Part shown: positions 1-10,326 of the stretch, piece by piece
Position numbering within the stretch: position 1 is the first letter of the stretch
How the letters are laid out: every line of letters starts with the position of its first letter
Assembly: GCA_030295235.1 (NCBI GenBank)
Contig: AP026141.1
Coordinates: forward strand, 434,001 to 498,000
DNA from: Fistulifera solaris
Taxonomy: Eukaryota; Bacillariophyta; Bacillariophyceae; Naviculales; Stauroneidaceae
Direction: 5' to 3'
DNA length: 64,000 nt
Program-made: the position numbers and the translations under genes
The notes under the pieces: generated by a model
Seen by the model: the letters and a program-made list of their open reading frames with translations, nothing else
The model's database searches: none
What the model was told of the DNA's origin: nothing

Positions 1-1481
1 AAGGAGAATACGATGCCATGGCCGTCTGGCAAGCCACCGGCATTCCCGCGATTAGTTTGCCGAATGGATGCCGGTCTCTGCCCGTGGAAGTGCTGCCCTT
101 ATTAGAAGATTATGAAAAGATATACCTATGGATGGACAACGACGGACCGGGACAAGAAGGTGCTCGTGTTTTCTCACAAAAGATTGGTCTCGGAAGGTGT
201 TTCATGGTGCAGCCGACTCTGGAAAGCACGGGTTGCCTCGAATTCGCGGATTTACCAAAAGACGCGAACGATGCACTATTGCAAGGCCATGACTTGAAAC
301 GCATCATCATGGAAGCGAAACCAGTACCTCATGAGCAGGTTTTGTCATTCAGCGATTTGCAGGACAGCGTATTGCACGAGATACTGCACCCCGAAAAGTA
401 CGAAGGAACGAAGTTACCTAGCTTGCCGAAATTCTCTGCAGTCGTGAAAGGTTTAAGAAGAGGTACGTTTACTTCACTGTTGTTTCTACTATTCATGTGC
501 TTCTGCTTTGACACTTACAAATCGCCTTTTGGTATCTTCTCGTTACAGGTGAACTTACCGTTGTGACTGGGCCCACGGGATCCGGAAAAACTACTTTTCT
601 AGGTACGCGTTGATAGTTTCCTGCCTTCTTTAAATCGTAAAGTTATCCTCACTAGCTGCACGACAGGTCAAATGTCGCTGGACTTGGCCGAACAAGGTGT
701 AAATGTTCTTTGGGGCAGCTTTGAAGTGCGAAACACAAGACTCATTCACAAATTGCTGCAGCAGTTCGCTCGACAACCCTTACCGAGAGGCGATCCTTCC
801 TCCGCGGATAAGCTGAAAGATATAGCCAAGCGCTTTGGGGAGCTCCCCTTGCACTTTCTCAAATTCCATGGGGCGTCCGAGCTCGAAGAAGTGCTGGATG
901 CCATGGAATATGCTGTTTACGTCCATGACTGCGAACATATCGGTAAGCTTCAGACAAAGTCTTGCTTTCTCTTGTCACATTCCACTCACACAACATGCAC
1001 TATTTTTTTTGTAGTCCTGGACAACCTCCAATTCATGATTTCACGACAAAACCTTGCATCGCGCAGCGGGAACTCTAATTTCGACAAATTCGATGCCCAA
1101 GACATTGCGATTGAGAAGTTTCGCAAGTTCGCCACCGAACGAAACGTTCACCTGTCGCTGGTGGTCCACCCACGCAAGGAAGACGAGTCGGCCCGACTCG
1201 GCATTTCCTCCATCTACGGCAGCGCGAAAGCGACACAGGAAGCCGACAATGTACTAATATTACAAAAAGACAATCAAAAGAAGTATCTCGATGTCCGCAA
1301 GAATCGCTTTTCCGGCGATTTGGGCGCCACCGAAATTTTCTTTGATCGCGCGACGAACCGCTATAGGGAAGCGCCCACCAATCACGTCGTAACGCCCAAA
1401 ATCACGAACAAAGCTCCTATCGCATCAATTGAAGATCACTGGGACAAGTATTTCTCGTCGCACCTCACCGAAAACAGCTGA
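1..1481 (+). CDS. Twinkle-type primase-helicase (TOPRIM end plus RecA-like helicase), 5' end outside window
   Basis: Replicative DNA helicase of the Twinkle/T7 gp4 family, which acts at organelle replication forks. The frame is open from base 1 (EGEYDAMAVWQATG context of a TOPRIM domain), so the start lies upstream. The TOPRIM end carries an acidic patch (WMDNDGPG). After a linker comes the RecA-like domain: Walker A GPTGSGKTT (exon 2), a Walker-B-like VLDNLQFM and a final PRKEDE/GSAKATQEADN segment typical of the family. Exons: 1-462, 549-602, 667-942, 1015-1481; introns of 64-86 bp with GT-AG ends, all phase 1. The ATG at 18 is internal. Twinkle serves mitochondria in animals and mitochondria and/or plastids in plants and algae; the targeting sequence is not in view, so the compartment is unknown. 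No frame break is seen. Confidence 0.9.
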
Positions 1482-1550
1482 GTCAACACAATTGCTCTAT
1501 TCATATACTCTTTAGATGATTCTCTTTTGCCATGTGCTAGCTTACAATTT

Positions 1551-2290
1551 CTATTTGTGCTCCTCAATTAATTCCTGTAACTTTGTAGGATTCGCCCCCA
1601 TCATTCGATCGACTATCTCTCCTCCTTTGATGAACAGAAATGTAGGCATGGCAGATACTAAAGGATAGAAAGAAATAATAGAGTGAGATGCAATTGTCCG
1701 AGAAATCAAGTTTCCAAAAGATGGACTTACCATTGTACTTTGCAGCCGCTGTAATGATTCGACAGAGGCAACAATTCGAGAAATAAGATGAGAAAATACA
1801 AAGAACGACCCTGATGTGTGTCATCAACACTTACTATCCGGATTCTCGTCAACATCTACTTTCAAGAATACAACATCATCGAAGGAATCCGACAATTCAT
1901 GAAACTGGAAAAAACGACGTGAGCTGCCTGTCGTAGAAGGACGCGCAATACACAAAAGATACGTACCACCGGAGAAATCATTTTGCAAGGTCCACACCTG
2001 CAAAGAGGGCCGTGAGACGTTTTTCAAAGAACCTTAAAGGAGAGACTGGAAAAGACTTACCATGTGGCAGTGAAATCAATCACCACAAGTTTCGATTCCG
2101 CACCGGCTTTAAGTAAAATGTCTTCGACATCTTCTAAGGTATCCGGCTCAACGACAGATCCACCACGAACTTGCAAGGCTGGAATACGTTGCGGAACGCC
2201 AAACAGCGGTGTCGGTCGAGGGGAGGGCGTAGCGTGAATCATGATCACGTTCCAAACGAACAAAAGAGCGAGCTGAAACCGAATCATCAT
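1551..2290 (-). CDS. Thioredoxin with N-terminal signal sequence, six exons including an 18-nt microexon
   Basis: Thiol-disulfide oxidoreductase. The start at 2290 gives a hydrophobic signal peptide, a short linker and one thioredoxin domain with active site WCGPCK, the DVDENPD strand and the cis-Pro motif AMPTF. Exons on the minus strand: 2290-2061, 1997-1967, 1904-1835, 1748-1731 and 1657-1551. The fourth is only 18 nt and encodes residues around TAAKYN, completing the expected helix before VSAMPTF; it is flanked by a good acceptor (cattacag) and donor (gtaagt). Without it the frame still closes but the conserved helix is lost. The presequence suggests ER/secretory or complex-plastid targeting; there is no clear ASAFAP motif, so the location is open. 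Its 5' side faces the DOMON gene across a 1.1 kb divergent spacer. Confidence 0.88.
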
Positions 2291-3431
2291 GGCTGATTGA
2301 AAAGGTTGATTATTCAGATAGAAAGCAAGACAAACGATACCAGGTAATAATAGTAATCATTTACTGCAACATCACGAGGCGATGTGGGTGCGGTGATCTT
2401 TGGTTGACGCCAAGTGGAGATTTTTGCATGTCCGTGTCACGTACAGTGTCACGTTTCAGTAGGAGTCACCGGTACCGGTACCCGGTACGACATGAAAAAT
2501 GGACGAGCTGAGAAAATGCAAAACTGGTCGCACATGGCCCATGCTTTGCCGCCTTGCCTCTTTCGAATGCTATTTCATTCGTACAGAAGCCTCACAGCAC
2601 GAGCTTTCGGAGATTTCGAGGAACGTTCAGATAATGGTCGGTCAGTTGTCTGACGGGAAAAATAATTCATTCCTGGGAGAAAGTTGTTCTACCGAAATTC
2701 CTTGTATTTCAGTTAGTTACAAGGAACATTTTCGCATTTCGCCTCAGTTTCTTCTAATAACAGATAATGGAAAAAAGTCGAGAACATTGCATCACTGTCA
2801 TTGCTTCTGCGCAAAGTGACAATATCATGCTTCAGATGTCGGGAAAGTTGCCGGAAGCATAGAAAAAGAGATTCGTTTCTCTACGACATTGGGATGTTTT
2901 AATCGCAAAAGAATGACGCTTTCGAGAGAATTATCAATGAAAGAATGGTCTTTGATTTTTTAGCTTCCTTTCAAGAGGAATTTCATCGTTGGTTTCACAG
3001 AAAAAGCTTAGACCTAGTCTTTAGGAAAAAGTGAGGTGTCTGGTTTCTTCGGAATGAAGATTGTAACCTTACCAGGTACCTGGTACTGTAAAATTCATTG
3101 ACGTGTCCCAGTGCGTGATGACGTCTAATTTCAAAACAGTCTCCCGCGATAGCATTATCGGACATACAGTGCTAAATGTTTCGAGACACTTACCAACCAC
3201 TCTCTTGACCGTTGTCAGTTTTCTTCACCTCTACTCCAACGTTTTATTCATGCCTCCGTGCATTCACGTGTGTGTGTGTACCTTCTTCGTAGTCACCGAT
3301 CGTCGCACTATTTCAAAAATATTGCTCGAGCAGGTTCTTACAAAATAGCATACCCATCAATCGTGTATCTTTTTGCAAATCCAATTAAACCTTTCATATT
3401 ATTTCCTATCTTGTCAGAGTTAAGATCGAAA
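2291..3431. other. Divergent intergenic spacer between thioredoxin and DOMON genes
   Basis: No convincing gene is present; the open frames have no recognisable composition or domains. It must hold both promoters. Short GGTACC-rich inverted repeats are visible near 2469-2491 and 3071-3087. No TATA box or other factor site can be assigned with confidence. Confidence 0.6.
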
Positions 3432-5139
3432 ATGATGAAACTTGCATCCAGCATTCTCTGGTTCTTGTGGGGCGCGACGGCGTTTGCGAGCCTCGATTGC
3501 CCCTTGCAAGGTAACGTCGTCTTGACCGACGGTTTCTCATTGTCGCAAGTGATGAACACCGAAGAGCAGACCGTCACCGTGCAATTGACTTACCAGGGTC
3601 AGGGATGGATTGGTATGGGCTTTGGGACGGGTATGTTGAATACGGTCGCAGTGATTGGCTTTCCGGACGAAAACCCCGCTTTGTATACACTCGGCGGTTA
3701 TGACAGGGCCAGTGTGACGGAGTTGGACGACCAATCGGCACTGCGAGATCGAGATTTCACGCAAACGGAAACAGAAAGCATTTTGACGTTTACCCTGTCG
3801 TTGACGGAAAATGTAGGAATAAATCTCATGGCGGGGGAAGAAACGAGCATCATCGCCGCATTCGGAATGTCGAACACGTTGGACTATCATTCCTTCCGCA
3901 CCGTGCAAAGAGTGTTTTTTACGGAATGCGCCGGCGGTATGCCAACAGATTCCATGGCGACGCCTGCTCCCGTGGCCGGCGAAGATTCTATGCCTTCTGT
4001 CGAAAGTCCTGTAGAAGCTCCTGTAGAAGCTCCTGTTGCAGCTCCTGTGTCGGCACCGGTGGCCAGCGATTCGGCCCCCTGCCGAGGGCGTCATCAGTAT
4101 CGGCAATGGTGCCACACTATTCACCGAGGCAAATGAGGAGCAAGGAACCATTTTCTTTGAAATTGTGTACGAAGGACAAGGGTGGATTGGTTTCGGTGTC
4201 TCTCCTGGTCAAACAATGGCGGGTAGTGAAGTGATTATCGGCGTTCCGGGCAGCGCCGTCGGACCCACTAACCCTGGAAAGTATGTTTTGTCGAGCCAGT
4301 CTCTCGCCGGTGTTACCCTGTTGCCCAGTGAACAACAAACATTGATTGATGCTACCATTGAACAAAACGAAACGCACACTGTACTTCGGTATTCGAAGCT
4401 GATGGAAGAAGATGGAGAGTTTTCGCTTTCTGCCGATGAGCCCAACCCTTTCGTGTTTGCTACTGGTATCAGCAACGCTTTGGGAAATCATAATCAGCGT
4501 TTCACATTCAGTGCAAGTGTTGGCGGTAGTGCTTCGGGGTTCAGTAGCGAGCCTCGACGTGAATTGTGGGCGGCACATGGTGCATTGATGACGATTGCTT
4601 GGGGTATTCTCGTCCCTCTTGCGATTAGTTGCAGTCTGCTGCGTGATCTGATTCCCGGACCAGAAGGATTGTGGTTTCGGCTGCATCAATTTCTCAACTC
4701 TCTGGCCATCACATTCACGATTGTCGGGTTTGCCATCGCGGTATATGCCATCAATGATCAGTCAGAGGGAGAACCCGAACATTTTGATGACTCCCCAAAA
4801 CACAAATTAATTGGCTTGATCATTTTCATCTTGGCTGTCGTTCAAGGCTTAATCGCAGCCTTCCGTCCTCACCTACCGAAGGCCGACAAAAATGAAGAGA
4901 ACGTAGAACAGCCAAAGGAGAAGTCAACATTGCGCTTCATATGGGAAATCAAGCATCGAGTTGTTGGCTTTACCCTTCTTGGTTTATCTTGGTACAACGT
5001 CGATTCGGGGCTTAAATTATTCGCCGACCTTTTCCAAGAGGACGACATGGGTATAGTGTTTTGGGTGGTCGTCGGAGTAATCAGTGGTCTGGCCATTCTC
5101 TTGTTCGCATTTACCAAGCTACGAAAGAGTGGCGATTGA
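3432..5139 (+). CDS. DOMON-DOMON-cytochrome b561 membrane protein (one-base frame change in a C5 run)
   Basis: Probable transmembrane electron-transfer protein. The ATG at 3432 starts a signal peptide (cleavage near AFA|SL), then a first DOMON domain (residues about 22-165; GQGWIGMGFG), a Pro/Val/Glu/Ala linker made of PVEAP-like units, a second DOMON domain (GQGWIGFGVS) and a cytochrome b561 membrane domain of 5-6 helices. Four heme-ligand-type histidines are visible: WAAHGAL, FRLHQF, PKHKLIG and EIKHRVVG. The frame moves by one base at the C5 run 4075-4079 in the linker; both sides are clearly one protein (SAPAEG if the run were C4). A 61-bp intron could also restore phase but has a poor donor (gtcctg). 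Family members (ferric reductase-like, SDR2-like) move electrons from cytosolic donors to extracellular acceptors; the substrate here is unknown. Confidence 0.85.
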
Positions 5140-5212
5140 TTAGGGAAATCTAACGTTTCTACATAAAAAATAGTTTTGTTGCTGAAAAGCCAAAGTCTTT
5201 TACATCGCTAAG

Positions 5213-7331
5213 CTAGATGATCGCCGCCGGCGTAGAACGGCTGTTTTGTCGGCGAATTTGCGGGTCCCCAAGCCCAATGATTCTCATCAGAATTGTCCAG
5301 AGGCTTAATGGAAAGAAACCTCTGTCACCTGGAGGCCGTAGTACAATGGCCGTTGACTGCCCTGTGCTAATCTGATCCGAAGTTACAGTGACAGAACTGT
5401 CTTTCTCGGGTTTACCAGTATCGTTCAACTGGCTCTCAACGGTTTTACCAGTAGGCTGGATTTCCGCCGTAACGCTCGGAAGTTCCCCGCTTTTCTTTGT
5501 TGATGTTACACTGCCTTTATCAGGATTCTGTGACATTGAATGGAACTTAGATTGTAGCAAGCTTATCTTCGTGCAACACTCTGCATCTCCACTCTTAACT
5601 AAAGATATTTTGTAGTCGAGATCCTTTATTTGTTCACGCAACCCGCGAACCAAGTTGATTCCACCCGAAAGCCCTCGTTTCTCCACTTCTGACAAATTTC
5701 GAGCATTTTCTTCTGAAAGATCAGCAATCGATACTCGGAGCATCCTAATTTTACTTTCAGAAGCTGCAATCTGACCAATCAGTTGCTGTCTCTGGTGTTC
5801 TTCGTCTTCATTCGACTCGGGCGGTCCCCGTTTCGTCAAAAATATTTGCGATGCAATCTTTTCTCCTTCTGGTCCACACTTTTTCACCCAGTACTCCAAC
5901 TCATCTTCGCTGTTCACCCATGCTTCCTGCAATCTATCCAATTCATCTTGCTTTGACTCAAGTGAAGACCGTAAGCTCCTTACATGTGATGCTAGGGCCG
6001 ACGCTCCACTTCCTAAAAGAAGAAGACCACTGCATACAGCAACCTCCTCTCCAAGGTTGTCAAGACAACTCGATAATGCATTCGACAGCGCTTGCGATTC
6101 ATCAAGGCGGTTGAGAAGACTAGAAATAGACTGCGGTTCACCTCGATTCAACACGACTGATTTTTTTCGGTCCATTGCCATTCGTTTCCTCACCATTACT
6201 ATTAGCGCGTAGCTGTGTAGGCCGTAGCAGTTCTTCGCACTTCAACGCTCCCATTTCCACACTCCAATCATACAAGTGTTTGCCCCCGATGTCAATTTGA
6301 TGCGGCATACCCGATGTCAAAAGCTGTCGCAGTCTGTCTACTTCATCGGATCCAATGCAGCGAAGTGCTTCGGCCGTAAACGCATGCCGGATCCCCTCGC
6401 GTTTCGACAGAGGAATATCCAGCGGCTCAATCTTGGTCCTTCTACGATTTTCAAGCGTGGTTTCATTCAACGCGATGGTATCTCGTCCAAACACCAACTC
6501 CCACGCCGATGCATCATCGTAGCGATTCAAGTGACTCCTTGATTTCTCATTTGGTCTTGTCTTTTCTTGAATCGAATTCACATTGGGGCGGATACTCGGA
6601 TCAGCACCCATTCTAAGAAGGCAATTCGTGGCGTTGACAGATCCGTACGAGACAGCAATATGAAGCGGTGGTATTGTGGAATTATCGTTGCCATCTAAGA
6701 GGGTTGTAGGTCCATCCTTTTCCTCCGCCAAAATCGAATTCAAAATGTCAACGCGATCGTGTTCTGCGGCAAGTGATAGCAATGATAGCTTCTCGGCCGT
6801 GGAAGTCACATCTTCTTCTTCCTCCTCTTCGTCATCGCTGTGATTTTCGTTCGGATGTTCTCTTTCGCTTTCCGTCTTTTGTTTTGTATTATTGTTTCGT
6901 TGAGGCGGCTCGGAATCATCATCCGAGTCCGAGTCAGGCAACTGATAATCGTTTTTATCACGGTCTTCTTCATCCCCGAAAGTTAAGCCGGAATCTAATC
7001 TCGCACGGGCCGATGATTTCGCCGTCTTGACGAATTCGATGGGAACGCATTCAGGTTGGTTCTCGAAACCGTTCTCGTCCTTCTCTACGGTTGCTTTATT
7101 TTCACGTGACGGAGGGTTTTCCGTTTCCGTTTCCTTCTCTTGTATCTCTTCCTTTTCTATTTTCTTAACGGTATCTTCAGGTGCAGCATTCGGTTGTTCG
7201 TTATCGTTTGGGGGCTCTTCATTTGCAGCCAAATCTTCTTCGTCGAGCTCCTCCGACGAATAATCCTCCGAATCATATTCACTCGAGTATTCGTCTTCGT
7301 CTTCCTCGGCCTTTCGCCAAAACCAAGGCAT
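5213..7331 (-). CDS. Ankyrin-repeat/coiled-coil protein, probably one gene with a frame change at an A7 run
   Basis: I do not recognise the family. The start at 7331 (MPWFWRKAEEDEDEY) leads into a highly acidic Ser/Glu/Asp-rich region of about 170 residues. Next come one or two ankyrin-like repeats (PLHIAVSYGSVNATNCLL, GADPS) and a region ending NGNGPKK. The second half, in the next frame, is a coiled coil (LRSSLESKQDELDRL, then EVEKRGL and following heptads), a Ser/Thr-rich stretch and a short hydrophobic C-terminal segment (FFPLSLWTILMRIIG). The halves overlap in different frames around 6138-6196; the minus-strand A7 run (6161-6167) joins them if it is really A6, giving about 705 residues. 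An intron of roughly 105-122 bp across the same place is possible but its splice sites are weak. Two adjacent genes cannot be excluded. Confidence 0.65.
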
Positions 7332-8102
7332 GATTGAGTATAAGCAAGCTTACGGAGCCTCTCTATGTGATTGTAAAACACTTAGTCGTCGAGCCTTCGG
7401 TATCTGAGAGACCCAATAACAACAAATAAAACGATCATCTCGATCGTCTTTTTTACCAGGTATTTTGCGCTTGTTACGAGTGTGCAATTTGTACTGAACG
7501 AATCTGAGCCTGTTTTGTTGTTAAGGCTGAACGGCGGCGGTCTACTGATTGCGGCAGTCAAATATGTCTTCTCGAGATTCAGAGAACTAGGGTTGCAAAA
7601 AATAAAATAAAATAACCAAGTAAACGAGAAGCACGAGAGGCACAAGCCCAGCTTCGATAGTTCCAGGATTAATTACTGTTACACGACGGCGAACAGCAAA
7701 CAAATTTATGACGAGCGGTAGGCTAGTCTTTTAGATTCTTTGTCACTCGGAATCTCGATCGTCCGTTGTTGAAGGTAGATGTAGCTGAAATTAAGTTACC
7801 AGTATTCTCGAGCGAGGCCTTACTTATCCCCTCTTCTTACCGGATCCCTTGATCCAGATCTTAACTTTGTATCGTTGCAAGATCAGCGACGTACGAGTTA
7901 AAGGGCATCGAAAAACCAAGCAGGGATGAACGGCGCAAACTATAGAGGGAAGAGAAAAGACACATTGACTGACACACAAGATGCACAGAGATGGCTAAGA
8001 CACTATCTCATAGGACGCAACATCTATAGCATCAATATTTGTTTTTAGAAAGCCAATGAAAAGAGTTGACGAAGGTACAAGAAAAGCGTCTAAATAAAGC
8101 AA
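7332..8102. other. Intergenic region
   Basis: It lies between the 5' end of the ankyrin/coiled-coil gene and the 3' end of the small plastid protein, both on the minus strand. I see no supported gene, RNA or repeat. It should contain the promoter of the former and the 3' UTR of the latter. Confidence 0.55.
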
Positions 8103-8878
8103 TTAGGCTTCAGCGGTTCCAGTGGCCTTGTCCCAAGCTTTCTTGAGCTGACTGGGACTAGCTTCCAAGAAACCAGAGTATCCCATAGCACCTACCAAAG
8201 TAGACATAACTTTATCAGCGTCAACACCGTTATCTTTGCCAAAGGCCTCGGCCTTAAATTTGGCGGCATCCTTCGTGAACGCCTTGAGTGTCTCTTCCGC
8301 CTTTTTCAAGTCGAGACTGACCGTTGAAACGGCCTCCGCAAACCAAGGTTCGTCTCCACCATCCGCGGCACCCGAGTAGGAACTCTGGCCCACGGGGCTG
8401 GTTCCAGGAACTCGCCAGTTGTTGGGGCTTACGGCACCGAATTGACCCTGGCCACCGTCTCCAGCTGAGGCAGGAACGTAACTGTTCTTTTGCCAAAGTC
8501 CAAGTCGAAGCTCATGGACAAAGACGAGGCTGTTGTTGAGTGAATATGATGTAGTAATGAGCAGGGTTCCAGGTCAAATAAAAATCATACACGAGGCATC
8601 ATTGCAATACGCGCAATCAAGAAGCCCAGAAGCGAATTGTTGAAGATTGACAGAACAAAAAAGGTAACATAAGATCAGCGAAAGAGAAAGAGTGAGATAA
8701 ATTCCCATAAAACTCATTTACACCGAATATTAAAGCCGCTGTTGGGTTACCAATGGGTGATAACACGGTTTCAGCCTACATCGGATAAATAAATCTACGT
8801 ACATCGAACGCCGAAAGCGGCGGGGGCGAAAGCCGAAGTCGTGGCAGCAGATGCAAGCAAGGCAGCAATGATCTTCAT
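8103..8878 (-). CDS. Small plastid-targeted protein of unknown function (one-base frame change in an A4 run)
   Basis: A two-exon gene. Exon 1 (8878-8803) encodes a 25-residue presequence with a textbook diatom plastid-import site, TTSA|FAPAAFGVR. The intron (8530-8802, 273 bp) is long for this window. Exon 2 continues SSSLSMSFDLDFG, then, after one base is added to the A4 run on the minus strand (8488-8491), KNSYVPASAGDGGQGQFGAV and an alpha-helical, Lys/Ala-rich C-terminal half ending TGTAEA. The SLSM sequence resembles a transit-peptide processing site. The mature protein would be about 140 residues, soluble, with no membrane segment. Its size, composition and targeting would suit a photosystem-associated or stromal subunit, but I cannot assign a name. 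The alternative 96-residue frame begins inside the gene and is not the true start. Confidence 0.75.
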
Positions 8879-9272
8879 GGTAATAGTGTTGATTGGGCTT
8901 TTTTTAGTGAGTATGAATGCAAACGCAACGTCCAAGATATCCACGCGTTTCGTCCAGTTTTTTTTAGGTAACCGATGTTGAGGTAAAAAGATCGAACGTT
9001 GCTACCGATCGTATTCACTCTATAAGTAAAGTGTACAATGGCTCGTCAGCCTTTCTCGTTGGCCTTTTCGCTGTGTCACGAATACACGTGAATAAATTTA
9101 GGAATTGGGATTGGTATACACGGGACTGCCTTTTCCAATGTTCTCTACGGTCTGTACGGTGCGCGGTTACCTTTCCTGATGATGATGGTTTTTTCTTTCT
9201 CACAAAACAAAACCTTGCGTTCATAAATAATTACCTGTAATACGCTCCTAGTCTAGTGTTCATAATCGCCTA
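8879..9272. other. Divergent promoter region
   Basis: This spacer separates the 5' ends of the plastid protein gene (minus) and the histidine-phosphatase gene (plus). The small open frames on both strands here overlap each other and have no support. No defined motif was assigned. Confidence 0.5.
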
Positions 9273-10287
9273 ATGCTTACCCGCTTACTCACAGTCTTCT
9301 ATTTGCTAGTACCCACTTGCGCTTTCGTAGCAAGCTGTAGGCGCAACACAGCGATCAAACTATATTCAGCAACGGAAACTGTTTCCATTCCCTCCGAATG
9401 GAAAATATGGAAAGACGATGTACCAGATGTTCAAATTGTCAATCAAATGCCAGAAAATCTTCCTAGAGACATGAAAAACAAGTACTACTTGTTGAGACAT
9501 GGACAATCGACCGCGAATGTCGACGAAATCATCTCATCGGCGAGATCGCTGGCCTACACCAACAAACACGGCCTCACGTCCGTAGGATACGACCAAGGCT
9601 TCGATTCTGCTTCATCATTGATTGAACTACTGAAAGAGTCAACCGAGAAAGGAGACCGCGTAGTTCTTGTTTCTTCTCCTCTCGCACGGGCGAGGGAGAC
9701 AGCCGAAGCCTGTCTGGATGGTTTATTTCAGAATGAGACAAATGCGAAGCTATGGAGAGACGAACTGGGTGTTGCTGTAGCAAAGAACATTTACTATCAC
9801 GACTTGTTAGTTGAAAGAAACTTCGGAAGGCTAGATGGCGAAGGTAAATTCTGTGTTGTTTTTTCCACACGGTGGTTTCATATACCTGCCCTCATGTGCA
9901 CTATTCTCGACCCAAGCAATCTATACTTATGCATACGTCTGGCCGCTCGATCGAATGAATGTAACACACACTGCGTTTGATGTAGAATCGGTTGCAGCTG
10001 TTTGTACCCGTTTAAAGAGGTTTTTTGAGGATCTCGAAAAAGCGGACTTTTCAAGATCATTTGAACATGTACCGGAATGTAAAAGAGTCACTCATGTGGT
10101 GTGTGTTTCACATGCGGATGTTTTGCAAATAGCTCAGCTCTACGCGGCGGAAGTACCGAATGTGGGCGAGTTTTCGTCTTATCGATTTGCGAATGGAGAG
10201 ATTCGGCGACTGCAACCGGGTGCTGGTTTGGCGTCCTTGCCGGAAGCGAACCACTTGCAGAAACCATACAGAGGAACTCGAACATAA
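9273..10287 (+). CDS. Histidine phosphatase (phosphoglycerate mutase-like) with plastid-type presequence
   Basis: Member of the histidine phosphatase superfamily. The ATG at 9273 gives a signal-like N-terminus ending PTCAFVAS, which fits an ASAFAP-like plastid site (Phe at +1). The catalytic RHG motif is LLRHGQSTAN at about residue 75, followed by SSPLARARETAEACL (second catalytic Arg region), LLVERNFGRLDGE, and in exon 2 VVCVSHADVLQ, carrying the second catalytic His. Exons are 9273-9843 and 9917-10287; the 73-bp intron is phase 1 and joins GE to AIYTYAYVWPLD. The family ranges from sugar-phosphate mutases to phosphatases; the long insertions point to a phosphatase-like branch rather than glycolytic PGAM, but the substrate is unknown. 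The 3' end converges with the EDR2-like gene. Confidence 0.82.
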
Positions 10288-10326
10288 TTTGAAACAACTT
10301 AAAAGCTTATAATTGCCGGGCTTAAG

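Noticed and set aside
2414-2819. Plus-strand open frames in the thioredoxin/DOMON spacer
   Set aside because: Two overlapping frames, no domain, no coding-like bias and no splice links to neighbours.
3926-4234. Overlapping plus-strand frame rich in Arg/Ser in the DOMON linker
   Set aside because: It is the alternative frame of the PVEAP-repeat DNA; the DOMON reading explains the region.
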